This document shows, piece after piece, positions 13,621 to 26,709 of a stretch of DNA of 64,000 nt. Origin of the DNA: Sycobia sp. Sy_11 (taxonomy: Eukaryota > Arthropoda > Insecta > Hymenoptera > Epichrysomallidae); the NCBI GenBank assembly GCA_018907035.1, contig JACCIC010000170.1, forward strand, positions 555,001 through 619,000. Direction: 5' to 3'. The position numbers were made by a program, and so were the translations under genes. Each line of letters starts with the position of its first letter. Positions within the stretch are counted from its first letter, which is position 1. The notes beneath the pieces are model-generated. The model was not told where the DNA came from and searched no databases. It saw only the letters and a program-made list of their open reading frames with translations.

Positions 13621-14860
13621 CGAGAGCCCAACCTACAATTAAATAATCCCAGGCACAAATTCCCCCTTCCCTTGATACATTCCATTCGGCATCATATCCG
13701 ATATACGCCCCACGCCGCTGGGCTTCAATAAAGTTTAATCCCTTTAATATCGCGGAATTGATGGGGAGAATCGAAATTTTCCATCCCTGGGAAAGCTCGT
13801 TCTGACTCTAAACAGAATCCAATCCCCCTCTCATCGTCAAATGCTGACGGGCTGCAGTACCGAAGCGACAGAGAGATTCTGCGGGATGTGTATAGCGCGG
13901 CATGGCAATTTTACGGCGAGACGGAGAGATAAGTGTGCGAAAGGAAGGCGCGACGCATGCGACTAACCCTGAAATCGATGATTCCACCCTCGGAGAGGGG
14001 GTGGGGGTTGTCTGACAAACGTCACGGCACCGACTTACGAATCATCCCCCGTTCGTTGGGGCGGGGGGGGGGCATTAAATGGAGACGAGCGTTTCAGCCT
14101 GTCCCATTGGAAATGATTTGTTGGCTTCCGTTATGGAATGGCCGCATCCACCCCGGCAAGTTTCGTGTGATCTAATCGAAGATAATCGCCAAAGTAGAAA
14201 AAGGGATCGAGGATACTTGAGCTTTTATAGAGGCGATCTACAGATACGTCACCCGTAATTTAATTGCGCGAGATAAACGTCTACTATATACGCATGTGTG
14301 TGTGTGTATGTGTGTGCGGATTTTGCGCGCGCGCGCAAAGTCCGCATAATTTAACTTTGCGTTTCGCTCGAGTATTTTTTCTTTTTCCTCTTTTTCCTCC
14401 ACCCCTTTCCCCTCCCGGTAAAAAAGAAGCAATGCGAAAAATAACCAAGGGAGAAGATAAAGGACTGATATAATACTCGGGTAGGTCGGCTCGGCTGGCT
14501 GCAGCAAGGCAGGGGGGGGGGCGCTGGGAAAATAATTTTTCACCGAGCGCCCCTCCTATACGTACGTAATCGCGCGCGTTCGAAAATTATGGGCTGCACA
14601 AAGTGGTTGCGCGCGCGCCGCTCACGTGACTTCTGCCTCCTGTTTCTTTTTTTCTTTGTATGCGCGCGCTTGTGCTCGCGCTCGCGAGGTCCGCGCCGTA
14701 TGTAAAGAGGCGCATAAATTTTTTCCCGCGGTATAAAAATCACATTAGTTTGTCCGCGGCGTTAACGCGAGTTATTCTTTGTACCCCCAACCCCCCCTCC
14801 TTGGGTTAATATGAATTCAATTGTGACGGGGGCGTATTCGCGTTAAGCAAGAACTGTTTA
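13621..14860. other. GC-rich island with G runs and CG/GT tracts
   Basis: Contains runs of G near 14062 and 14511, GT-rich sequence at 14294-14318, several CG tracts, and TATAAAAA at about 14731 followed by a CpG-rich stretch. Could be a promoter-type region; no coding exon is evident. Confidence 0.4.
14317..14346. repeat. Inverted repeat around an alternating CG core
   Basis: GCGGATTTT pairs with AAAGTCCGC (one mismatch) on either side of a GCGCGC core. The core is alternating purine-pyrimidine, a composition that favours Z-DNA or cruciform extrusion. Confidence 0.6.
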
Positions 14861-16265
14861 TTAATACTTCAACCTGTACAAAAATTTTCTTCGAGAGAGC
14901 AATGTCCATTTATTGAAAACTACGCGATAAAACATTTACTGTTATTCCATCGGATTTACCTGCTAATATTGCAATTGCGTAAGAACAATTTATTGTATTT
15001 GCTCAAAATTTAATATACATCACCATTTATCATTTTTTAATTTCTTATATTGCTTTCACAATAATTTAGAATATTAAAAATTGTTTAGCAGTTGATTATA
15101 TGTGGTTTTACTACATTCAACTCGTATGCTTACGCGCTAAAGATAAAAATAATAAAAAATCAATAAATATAATTGCAAAGTAACACACTCAACTATGGAA
15201 AATTCGATTTATTAATCACGAAGCTACGCACCTGAACCGTATTTTACAGCTGCTTTACAATTTTATTATTTGCCCATGAAATACAACTGCAAGCTAAACA
15301 GAATACTTCTAGTTTTTTTCTTAACAAGATAATTGCTTATTATTCAGTATTACATTTATTATTCTGATTTATTTCATATGCGTGCTTCTAAAGATAGCCT
15401 TCGATTATCAAATTAATGTTATGCTCGATTTACTCTTTTATTGGTTTATTCAGCAAATATTCAATTTTAATAAAACCTTGCATTTGAAAATCAATATAAT
15501 TTGAAAGATTTTCTTTCGTTAGTTATTTATAATTATCATTTTTTAGTACACTGATCCATCGGAATACTTATCTTCCATACCAATTCAATTAAGTACCGGT
15601 TCAACAGCGAGATTCAAAATAATTCCATGTCCTATAAAACATACCTATGATTTAAAAGCGTTAAATTATTTTTATTCCCCACATATTTCCATGATTTTGT
15701 ATCTAAATGCTTATGATTTCCAAATTCTAATTTTTATGTTAAGTATGTAAGTATGTAAGTTATGTAATTTTAAGTTTTTAAACTATCTATTTGAACAAAA
15801 ATTTGATGTAATATTATTTTTTGGAGAAAATTAATGGAAAAAACAAACGATTAGAATGTGGACACGTGTTTAATTATTTTTATTATCGACTATGAATTAA
15901 AAATATATGGTTGATTAATTTAAAGCTATGAAATGACATTCGACAAAAAATGAAGTTATTGCAAATTGAACGAGTGTTTCGTGCGATTCTATAATATTTA
16001 ATTATTTCATACGATTCCATTTGATTGCTATTCATTCCGATAATATCCCGGAATGAATAGCTTCTCGCAGCAACGAGTTGAAATATATAAAGCTCATCTA
16101 TATTTGATTTTCAAGTTATTTAGTTTGTTTAAAAATACCTATACAATTACATTAGAGTGGCATATACGACAGCTCAAAGGTTAAGCTCACGGAACTACCA
16201 CGCGTAAACGGCCTACAAAAGTGTCTACCTCTAAATCAGCAATTCAGCTGGCTGCCAGGATAACC
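14861..16265. other. AT-rich DNA, no gene seen
   Basis: Stops are dense in all frames. The only notable structure is the inverted repeat at 16027-16061. Confidence 0.6.
16027..16061. repeat. Perfect 13-bp inverted repeat
   Basis: GCTATTCATTCCG at 16027-16039 pairs exactly with 16049-16061 across a nine-base loop. No T-run follows and no gene is adjacent. Confidence 0.85.

Positions 16266-16269
<4 letters not shown>

Positions 16270-16333
<64 letters not shown>
16270..16333. repeat. (AT)32 microsatellite
   Basis: Pure alternating AT for 64 bp, directly before a GC-rich island (16380-16800). Confidence 0.97.
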
Positions 16334-16335
<2 letters not shown>

Positions 16336-16379
16336 TCTAGTTCGCCATCAAAGCAAATGCGGCAGTCACCCTTCCCTTT

Positions 16380-16800
16380 ATCTCTCAACCGCCCCCCCCC
16401 CTTCCCGCAAAAATTAGCGACCGGGCTCGCGCGCCATTTAGCGCGTTTAACGGCGCGATAACTCGCGGCCGGCGACCGCTGGTGCGGCCTCTTGTTTGTT
16501 TACCGGAATTCCGTTAACGACGCGACCGGACTTTGACGCCCCGGTGGACCCCGAAATTCGGACTGTTTTACGCTGATATCTCTCTCTCTCTCTCTCTCTC
16601 CCTCCCACCCTCTGCGTGCGTGCGTGCGTGCGCGCGTGTGTGTGTGTTTGTGTGTTTGTGTGTTTGTGCGTATGTGCTCGCACGGGAATTGCGCCCAACA
16701 CAAGACTAGATTTAGGGCTTGGATCTGCGCTCACACGGCCGCAATCGAAAAGTTTCCGAAAGGTCCAGTCGAACTATACTAATTCGAGCTCTGGTTTGGG
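16380..16800. other. GC-rich island with compound TC and TG/CG repeats
   Basis: Holds an 11-C run (about 16390-16401), (TC)n at 16578-16601 and a TGCG/TGTGTTTG tract at 16613-16675. Overlapping open frames are repeat-driven. No exon supported. Confidence 0.5.
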
Positions 16801-18090
16801 TTAGGAGGCGTGCCTTGTAACCGAAGGAAGGAAATAATTATACAGTTGCCAGTTCGAGTATATTGTAGGTTTCGTCGTATGTATATAGCTTTCAAAGCAT
16901 CCGCAGTCCTTGAATTGAAAACAGCGTGAGTGCCAGTGGTTCAGAGGTTCCTTTTACTTCTACCTTTTGAAAATTACTGCGCTCAATCAATACAAACTCA
17001 CTATTTTGTTAGAGTAAGTAAAGTAATAAGTGAAGTAATGTTACTCAATTGAACAGAATCAAATCGATAGGTGTGGAATTTCGGGATGTTTTACTTCAAG
17101 TGCAAAAATATTCGAAGCAGCTCAATGAAAATATATATCCTTTAATAACAGGTTAGGTTGCGAATGCAATCCATACATATCTATTTAATATAATGCACCG
17201 CTCTGACCTCGGAATCACAAATTCCACATCCCTTCACTAAATCAATTTCTGCAAAAACATTTATGAATAATTGCTTTGGATTTCACTTGTTTAAGAATAG
17301 CACGCATACATATTGGTATATTTAATCTGGCTTTACATAATGCTTTAAATTTAGGAAGTAAAAATTTTCAGAAACAAATGGATTGTGTCTCTTTTTCACG
17401 ATTGTTCGACGAATTTTTAGATTGTAACTTTGGAAAGTATAATTTTTACTCTTACTTATTTGTGAGAGCTATTTCAAATGTTATAAGTAAGAACATTTCC
17501 AATATTTATAGCGTGAGTTCGGTTATTTTTCTTAAATGTTCCTACCTGTTTTTTTTATTTTAGTGGCGTGTATTTCTTTATTTTTCATATTTATGATTTC
17601 TCAATATTTCAGAAAATGTTTGGCACTCGTATTGATACGCAAGGTCCGGTATTTGCGTAAAAGTAAACGGTACGATGTTTTTAGCGCTTCAGGCAAGGTT
17701 TGTTGACAAATTCCTTTTTATGCATCTGTAGCATTTATTATATAGAGTTTTTAAATCGTTTTTTGGTATAATTCTTTTTAAATTTCATCTATTTCATTGT
17801 ATGAAAATTGGCACGCTCTTTAAGTGCAAGGCTGGATCTAATCACCGATCTCTATACAATGTGTGTACATATACTCCACAGATATTACCATTTCTCATTT
17901 TATCACCATCTTCTCGATAGGTGATCGTCAGATCAAGAATAGGTTAGTTTGCTGATCAATAGTAAAGAATGAGTTATTATCAATTAATATATAATATAGA
18001 TTTTTTAAAATAAATTTTTAGTATAAAATTAATATGGCTTTCGTATATTTTGAGAATGTGCATCCCTATGCATAAAAAGAGCGCGACTGA
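16801..18090. other. AT-rich DNA, no gene seen
   Basis: An open frame at 17276-17563 (95 codons) has no domain and the base composition of its surroundings; taken as chance. Confidence 0.5.
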
Positions 18091-18100
18091 AAGAAAAACA

Positions 18101-18191
18101 AAAAGAGAGAGAGAGAAAGAGAGAGTGGGAGAGAGAGAGCGAGAGTGAGAGAGAGTAAGAGAGAGAGAGTGAGAGAGAGTAGGAGAGAGAG

Positions 18192-18266
<75 letters not shown>

Positions 18267-18283
18267 GAGAGAGGAAGAGAAAG
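18101..18283. repeat. Long purine tract, (AG)n core
   Basis: About 180 bp of almost uninterrupted purines on the + strand, with a pure AG core at 18195-18263 and GAGAGT variants on its left. Mirror-symmetric purine tracts of this type can form triplex DNA. Confidence 0.95.
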
Positions 18284-21200
18284 CTGATAGTAATTCATGC
18301 CTCTCTATACGTCTTTCCTAATGGATTAACGCCGATTAAATGTTCTTATACCGAAGTTATCAAGAGCTACGAGAATTAAAGGGCCATTACTCTGTCATAT
18401 TAGAACGCGCGGGCTCGCGCGGCCACTTGTTAGAGCGCCGGGAAATATTGCATCTCTTTTGCGCGAGAAACACTGCATCACGTTGTAAACCTTTCCCTGC
18501 GCCGCGGACGACGCCACCTCCCGGGTTTCCCGGGGCCATTAGCCGAGAATTTATATTAATTTAGCGCGCCGTAAAGTCACGCCCCGCGCATTTCTAGCCT
18601 ATCTCCACATCTATTTCTGGGCAGACTTTTGTAAAGTTTTCAGCATTATCAGTGCCTCTGTTTCTTTCTTCCTTTGTCCCCTGTGTTCGTGCAGTTGGAG
18701 AATAACCATTATTCTGCAATCCGCTGGGGTTATCGAAACTATATTTCATAATTATTTCTGTGAAATAGTTTCAAACACGTGTTTTTCGTTATTTTGATAC
18801 ACCAGGAAAAATTCTTCCGGGTAAGTTTGCGTTATTCCTACTAATTAAGAAATTTTACTACAATTGTACCAATAATTACTTATGCGTATATAATGATTTG
18901 TTTCAATGATCTTGAAGATGAAGATAAAATAAATAATCGCACAAAGATATTTTACTCTCTCAAAATAACACCTTAATTATGAATTTATACAGATTCCAAT
19001 ATTAATCCAAAATTATGCAATCTTTTGTAAAAGAATAATAATATTTCCTTACCAATAATTAAAATATATGGCTTTCTGATAAGTTCTATTGGCTTCTTAT
19101 ATTATAATATTTGCTACGAATCTAATGATTTTCAACATTTATATATACTCGACTAATTAGTCTGCGTATTAAATTCAGTGATTAATCTCATGTTTTGACG
19201 TATAAAAATGGTAACAATTTAGCGGTACATATTAGTTCTGAAACAAAAGTCTGCAGTTTATCATTTTTCATTTATATTTATTTTGTAGTTTAGAACATTT
19301 TATTTTATTGTAAATACACATTTTTAAGCAACAATTTGTGATATGAATAATCCGAAACTATCCGTCAAGAGTACAATCATTATTAATCTATTGTTTTTAA
19401 GCCTTAACATTCAAGTAATGTTCTATTTCTTAAGCGATTTACATCAATTCTTGAAAATGATCCATTAGATGGCTTCTATATAAATGTGATAAAATTGAAG
19501 ATATGCCTTCTTTTTTCACTCAATCTGGTAAGCTCAGAAGACATCAAAATTAAACTACGAATTCGTACTTTCCATATTATCATACAATTTTGAGCAAATA
19601 GTGTAATCCATTCATTATTCAAGCAAAAGCATTTTCGAGTATACCCTCAATTTTCCAGAATTCACAATGCAGAATGATGTGCTTCATGGGCAAACGAAAA
19701 TAGAGCGGCGCTATTATTTCATTAAAAATACTGCGGATACAATGCAACTACAATGGTAAAAGGTGTATGTAATTATAACCACTTTCCTCAACCCACGATA
19801 TTAATACTACAACTCGGTATGGAAAATCGGATGGGAAAGGGGGATTCGATTTTCCGGATTGTCGAATGGAACGTGGATTTGCGATTTTCCAGCGCTCGGT
19901 GATGCAAGTTTTTCGATGACTGCCAATCCATCGTACAGAAGTGCCTATCGATTTTCACGTCAGCGTTATTGCTGACATATCTCTCCCCACCCCCCAATTT
20001 CTGAAAGGATTCTTCGGCTCTCGCGTCAATTATATCATCGGATTCGATTCTTTCCCCTTAATTTTTTTTATTTCTCCTGTCTTCTTCCGTCTTTTTATTG
20101 CCGCGTTAAATCTTCTGTTAATACGCGCTTAATGAACGCTACAATATTATAAAGTTCTTCATTTCGAAAATAGTAGATTTTAATTGGATCAAGCACTAAA
20201 TTCGCAAATTTATTAAATGGAAACGAATTTTGAGTGCACTTAGCCATAATGGAAGGAATGCAGTTATGATATAGCACTTTTCATATTGTGCATTTACTAA
20301 TGGAATGGAATTGTTGGATACTATTGTAACAAAAAAATCTGTTTACGCATTTTTGTTTGAACAAAATTGACGTCAATTCCTGTCAAAGCCAAACAATCAT
20401 GTCGATGAATCCTTTCATCACGGTTTATTGGAAGTACAAGATTTTACAAATTTAGATACCAACGTTTCTATTGATTTATGTTCAATGAAAATACAAATAT
20501 AACTTATTTTGAAGAAAATTTCTGTCGTTATTTAATCGTGAAATAAAACATAAACATAGAACGAAGTTAATCAAATTACATAATCAATAATCATTTCAAT
20601 TTTTAGCGGCTAACATCAACCACATTCATTTATGATCTTCGATAGCCTATTCCCGACCGAGTTTTCATTCGGAAATTTACAATAAAATTGTTCGTGAATG
20701 ATTCTGCTTCTGCGAATTTGTAACGAGAATAAAGAGAATATTATGATTTCTAAACTACTTACTATTATTAATTAATATCGTCTTTTCCTTGACATGAACA
20801 CTTCCATTAAAAATATGTTGACCTAGATCAAAATGCCACCATCTCATCATCAATTGCTTTCGGTTACATTAATTTCTTTTCACTTCAAAAATTCTCCCTA
20901 TTCGACTTCTGAACTTCTTATCAATTTTCCATTTTGCGTTTTCTCTCCATTTCACCGCAGCATCTTGTCTGCAACTCCCTATACCCACTCCCAAGGGAAA
21001 CGCGGCCGCGCGCGCGCTCCTTTCACTACTCGATCATGTGATATCGCGGCTGACGAACTCGGAATATCAAAGATACGCCGGAGGATATTGACGCTTCCAT
21101 GATCCTCTCCCTCTCTTTCTCTCGCTTTCTGTACTGTTCTTTCTTTTCTGTCGGAAATGCGCTATTCTTTGAACCCTCCATCTCTCCTAGGACGTAACAT

Positions 21201-21673
21201 AAGCGCTGGGAATGTTCTTGTTTTTCTCTGTCGACTAAGTACTGATACTACTACCTTCGATGGGGTAGGTTGAACGAATGAAAATTTGAAAATGCTCGGT
21301 GACTAACGTAATATTCGACGGGGCTGTTTTTCAGTGAAGTACTCAAAGGTTATACGCTATTTATTTTTTGTAAGTTCACGTTATTCAAATTACATAATTG
21401 TCATTAAAAACTAATTAATTTGTATTAGAAGGATTGTTGAAAGAAGAATTGCTATTATAAAACAGTAGGTAAGGACTTGCTATTATATCTAGATATCTCT
21501 TTGCACCAGAGTTGAATATAAGTGAAACGCAATTCATGATTTTTGTAACATCTTGTAACATAGCAAAATTTGAAAATAATGATGGAAGAAAATTAAAACC
21601 AACGCCTGGCCTTTAATCCTAGTATTCCTATATATAAGTATAACTATACTATATTTCTATATATGATCCTTAC

Positions 21674-21678
<5 letters not shown>
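18284..21678. other. No gene seen; two small GC-rich islands
   Basis: GC-rich patches at 18330-18600 and 20940-21100 interrupt AT-rich sequence. Open frames there lack domains and splice context. Confidence 0.5.

Positions 21679-21733
<55 letters not shown>
21679..21733. repeat. (AT)27 microsatellite
   Basis: Pure alternating AT, flanked by the inverted hexamers CCTATA and TATAGG. Confidence 0.96.
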
Positions 21734-21735
<2 letters not shown>

Positions 21736-24700
21736 TAACAGGTGAACTAGGACACGTCCGACATGGTCCTTAATCTTCACCTACAAAACGAAGAAGCGCT
21801 CGGCAATGCCATCTCTGGGAATTCGATATGGCCGCGCGTGGGCAAGGAGTGTAAAGGTACATATAGGTATAAAGTTAACGATCGGGAATAACGGTAACCG
21901 TTATGCTAGGGGGATGCACTTTGAATTTGCTCCTGTATTTATCCTCCTGGGTGTAATGTACATCCGACCCAACCTTCTTCCCCCCTACATAACTCTTCCC
22001 GTCCCATCTTTTCCTACCTCGCACTTTGCTTTATGATTCTTACCTTAGTGAACCAATACTTGTTTCGACTTTATCACGATAGTCGGTTTCTTCGCTTTTG
22101 CAATACTGGTGCTCGAGGCAGTAAGACAATAATGCTATTCGAGCTGTATTTTTTATTAATATTTTTTCCATTCAATAAATTCTATAGTTATTTCTAAAAT
22201 GCATTACACTATTAAAAAGATCCTATCAGGTCTTTTTTCAATTAAAAATGAAATGTAAATTTCCTGTAAAAATATAGAGAACAGAAAGATATTTTGCCAA
22301 ACCACCAGTTAGAACCAAGCGAGGCTATTTCATTAAATCGGGATTAAAACATAGTAAAAACAAAATAGTTCATAAACTAGAACAAGCTAATGACAGAAAT
22401 CTAAAACATGCTCCAAATTCAAACTAATTGTTACAATAATTCTGGTGTTCTATAAACAGCCTTGGCTTATAATACTTCCTAATATATCACATATAGGCAA
22501 AAGACTGAAATATAAATAAATATAAAATGATTAGAAAATAAATACAAAAAAGTATCCAAGCTATACAATTAGCTAGAAAGAAGATAATCTAGTATATAAC
22601 GCAGACCTAAAATCACACTTCCGTTAAAAAAAAATTGAATGTGCATACATGTGTAGAGTTAAGACGAAAAAAACCAAAAATCTGATGAAAAATTCAAAGT
22701 TTGCTTTATTAAAATGAATACAAATCTATCGGAAACTTATCTGCTAAAGCAAGCGAACCGATCATTTTTTATCGTTTATTAAATTAAAAAATCGAGAAAG
22801 AAAAAATAAACGAAAACATGAAGAAAAGAGGGATAAGCTAAGAATAACTTAAAGTAAATTCGCGTTTGGTAAATCATTGTCGACAGACGCAGCACGACTA
22901 GCAAGCAAAACAAGTCATCATCCACTACCGATCGCCTATCTCTCGTCAATCAATTATTATTCACCCCGTGAGACACTCTCGGCGAAATTTATATATTCCG
23001 CCGGCGTGCGACGTGCGCCGCGATTCGGCAGATGGGGCGGCGGGCGGCGAGGAGGATCGCTCATCAGGCTCCTCGCGGCGCTGCGATCGATCACTCCGTC
23101 CGCGCCGATTGGCTCGCCGCGAGAGGATTGCGGAGAGGTAGAGAAAAGAGGATGGAGAGAAAAAAAAGGAATGAAGCATCGGCCGAGAGAGCAAGGGAGC
23201 CGTGCAGTTCCGCGCTAACACCGCGCGCACTGGGCGATCATAGCCCTCTTACAGCCTGGAGGGGATTATTGGATCAGCCGTAATGAATCGCTGCAACGCG
23301 GCGCCAGCATTGTGGGATGGTGGAAAACAAAAATACGCCCCCACCCTATCATTTAGGATTTAGGACAGTGGAACAAAATTTTTTCGAGAATGTCGGAAGG
23401 CTTAATATAATTTATGTTATCGGATACTACCAATTATATTAAGCATACAATATTAATCAATGAAATTAGATAATTAGAATTAGATATGACATGATTGAAA
23501 GTCGATTTCGATGTCATTGTAAGGTGTTAGAAAGTACATCCACTCATAAAATTATTGTCGTAACATTAAAAATCATACGAATATTATTGAAATTTACCCC
23601 GATAACACGTCGCGGACACAATTCAACGAAATTTCAATAGCAATGTATACGGTCTAAGCAATATTTACATATAATAACTTCGAGAATACAAAAAAATTAA
23701 TTTTTAAACAGTTTAGGTCATTCATATATTAGAAAATTTAATCTTAAACTCTTATATATATATAGTTTAATTTTTCCTAAATTTCATTTAAATTTATGAT
23801 AATTTTAAAAAGATTACAGAGAAGAAAAATGAATTATGAATCTTATTGAAGTTTAAAATCAACGATACATTTAAATGACATAATGTGAAATATTGACTCT
23901 TCTTCTGTTATTGAGTTCAAATTAATCAAATTAAAGAAAATTCTGAAAATGTTTCGTATATAAATCAATATAAAACTAAAAATTTTAATTTAAGAGTTAA
24001 ATTTCATAGCTAAGATAAATATTCTTAAAGTAAACAATGAATATAAATACTAAACAATTATGCCTTTTATGTAAGATAAAATATTAACTTTGTTTTGCAT
24101 AATATATATTAGGTAATTACAGTGTGGTATATTTTTTATATCAAAATCAATAAAAAGTATGAATAAAAATAAGGTGGTTGATCCCGTCGGGGCCTTATTT
24201 GTGACGGTAACAATGCACTTAACATTTGCTCAATTTTACGGTATTAAAATAATCTGCATATTTTATTTGATATGTAGTAATATTGACTTAATTAGAATGA
24301 AGAGGAATCATATTTTTTTAATGGACAATTTTATTTATACAAGCATGAAACTGCTTGTATAATTCAGATTATATAATGAATTATAAGCCAAAGGTAAATG
24401 AGTTTTGTGAAATATTATTTTATTACGTGAAAAATTCATACGTAGATAAGAGTTCAGGTAATATTACAAGTAGTATTTCTACGCTTTTCGTAGCATTAAT
24501 TAATCAAAATGTTAAGTCACGTTACCAGTTGGACTAAATAAATAAACCTAGGAATTATTTAACTAAGCGATTTGATAGATTGTTTTCAATATTCCCTTTT
24601 TAATACCTACAATTAACGAAAAAAATATGCAACGCAACATTTTTAATTATAAAAATTCATAATTTTAAATTTTACGAACATCCCTTCTGAAGATAATACC

Positions 24701-25400
24701 CTCCTTCTAAGTATTAAATAAGAATAACAATAGACAATAAGTTACAAGTCGCACGTTGACTTATCAAAAATATGAAATCACTCAGAAAATTACACTAAGA
24801 TTACTTGGATACGCAAGACAGGCGGCCCATTTATACGTTTATCCCTTAGGCTTTTTAAATTTCTCGAGGCATGTTCTCGATTTTTTCTGCGAATTTCTTT
24901 AATTCCAGAATATACTTAATTTATATTATTTTGTGCGTTGCAAAAATTGGAAAATACGGATTGTCTTCTAGTTGAGTAAATGTAAAATTTTATAAGAATT
25001 TTTTTTCCATAAAGCGGTAGGCAATATTGGACGGGACGCTTCGTTTTCGCGGTCGAAATTATACACCTAGCTATACATGGGTAGTTGGTGTATGCGCACT
25101 GTTATACAATAACAGCGTACTCTAAATTACACACTTACATACGTATCCGGTAGTCAGTTTCATTAGCTAACATATATTATTTCTAAATCAACTTTCGCGA
25201 GGCTACAGCCACGTGCTCTAGCCCCGTAGGCTACACCCTGCCTATATCTATATTTATCCTTATCTCTAGAACTCCATGCATGTGTTTATTTTACAACATA
25301 GGTTTCCGCGAGAGATGCTCTCATCGCACTGGATTTCGTAATAATTAGCTACAGCTGTTAAGTGAATTTATAATTATTATTGTAACTCTATAATATACAG
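21734..25400. other. No gene seen; CpG-rich island at 22.87-23.30 kb
   Basis: The island (22870-23300) is open in several frames at once on both strands, a sign of GC bias and not of coding. AT-rich sequence elsewhere has no exon-like stretch. Confidence 0.5.
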
Positions 25401-25420
25401 TTGTTTTTTTTTTTTACATT

Positions 25421-26062
25421 TTGCACACACAACCTTGCGTGAACAGCGTGAAATCATCCTCCAGGGTAGATCTCATTTTGGCGCAATTCAAATCCCAAAT
25501 CCTCGACCGGCCAAGCCGGGCTCTCTCGAGCGTATTCGGGGCGCCGACTCGCCGCGCACCGGTGCGGCCGTCCTCTCGCTCGCTCGCTCGCTCGCTCGCG
25601 TTCGCGCTGCCCGCGCTCGCTCAGCCGAAAAATCCGATACGGAGTTCCCGGGCGACCGCGACGACGAACTGCACGTAATCGCGTAACTCGGCGGTTCACG
25701 ACAGCGTCTCAGAAGCAGCGCGCCCGGACCCCGCCCCATTGTCCGGATGATGTGTGCGGACATTCATATTCTCGGCGCCCGGAGGGCGAGCAGCGGGTGG
25801 CGTTGGAATGGGGAGGGGGGTCGGGTCGCGAAGTTCTGTCGGGCGCAGAAGGATCCCCCGGATTATAATATGCCGGGCGCCGCTTCGAGTTGAATTTCGC
25901 GCTTGCCCTCAGCGCGGGAAGATCGACCGGCGCGGCGTACATTCGTCCGATTTATCCCATTTGTGTAAGGCCGCCCGTCCCCCACTTTGTCCGCCGCGGA
26001 GTCGACGTGAAAGTTCAAGCTGCAGTTACAGGGAGAGTTGGGCGTTGTTATTAGACGATTGA
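25421..26062. other. Strong CpG-rich island
   Basis: The most CpG-dense part of the window, with a GCTC/TCGC repeat at 25575-25600. Overlapping open frames on both strands encode Arg/Ala/Ser-rich sequence without domains. A promoter or untranslated first exon of an unseen gene is the likeliest reading, but direction cannot be told. Confidence 0.45.
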
Positions 26063-26164
26063 ACTAGAAAAATCAACTCGGTTATTATATACAGTAGACA
26101 AATTTTCTGAAGCATTAATACATCGATTGCAGGTATCATTATTCATTAAGTAGGATTTCGTATA

Positions 26165-26283
26165 TTAAAATTAAAAATTGTACTTATGTCGACTGTTCTG
26201 AATTAAATTAATAATTATTTTTATCGGTCTTACAGTCTTTATAATATAATATATTAGCTAAAATAATGACAGTCGGACTGTCC
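26165..26283 (+). repeat. Dispersed ~115 bp repeat, copy 1
   Basis: It shares long blocks with 34961-35071, including ATCGGTCTTACAGTCT and AAATAATGACAGTC. It ends in a palindrome, GACAGTCGGACTGTC. No coding potential. Probably a short non-autonomous element. Confidence 0.6.
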
Positions 26284-26551
26284 TTGTTTACGATCACCCC
26301 CGTATAATCCTAAATAAAACTTATTATTACAATAAATTATATCAGAAAATTAAAAATACGATTTAGTATAATTACTTTTAGGAATATTTTTTTTTAGACG
26401 AAAAGCAGGTTATTTGCGTAATATGGTCATGGTCAAGCTTTAGAAACTATTTAGTTTCTAACATTGTGTTTCTATACAGTTAACATTTTCGCGCATCCAT
26501 TATATTTTAAGACTTTTTTTTTAATTTTATTTAACGTCGCTCAATTTTTTT

Positions 26552-26707
26552 CCCCAAATACCGATGCTAATCAGCGATAGAGGTCTACAATGTGTTGTAA
26601 ATAAAGCACAACGGAATTTCCACCTCTGAGCTTGTGTTCAACCGGCCGAGACCGGGGCATGAACTCGGATCACCGAATTATTAGTCCTTCGATCGAGCCA
26701 TCCTAGG
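26552..26707 (-). mobile_element. tRNA-derived SINE
   Basis: On the minus strand, 26706-26637 reads like a decayed tRNA-type promoter. An A-box-like GATGGCTCGATCGAAGG is followed some 30 nt on by a B-box-like GAGTTCATGCC with a short stem after it. A non-tRNA body follows down to about 26552. Part of that body (26559-26609) recurs at 7897-7946, which supports a dispersed SINE family. It is too degenerate to be a working tRNA gene: I see no acceptor stem or sensible anticodon arm. Confidence 0.55.
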
Positions 26708-26709
26708 TT

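Noticed and set aside
18029..18298. Ser-Leu repeat protein on the minus strand
   Set aside because: Pure translation of the AG microsatellite.
22961..23283. Arg-rich open frames in the CpG island
   Set aside because: Several frames on both strands are open at once, typical of GC bias without coding constraint.
26637..26706. A functional tRNA gene
   Set aside because: Boxes are degenerate, no acceptor stem pairs, and it continues into a dispersed body, so a SINE fits better.
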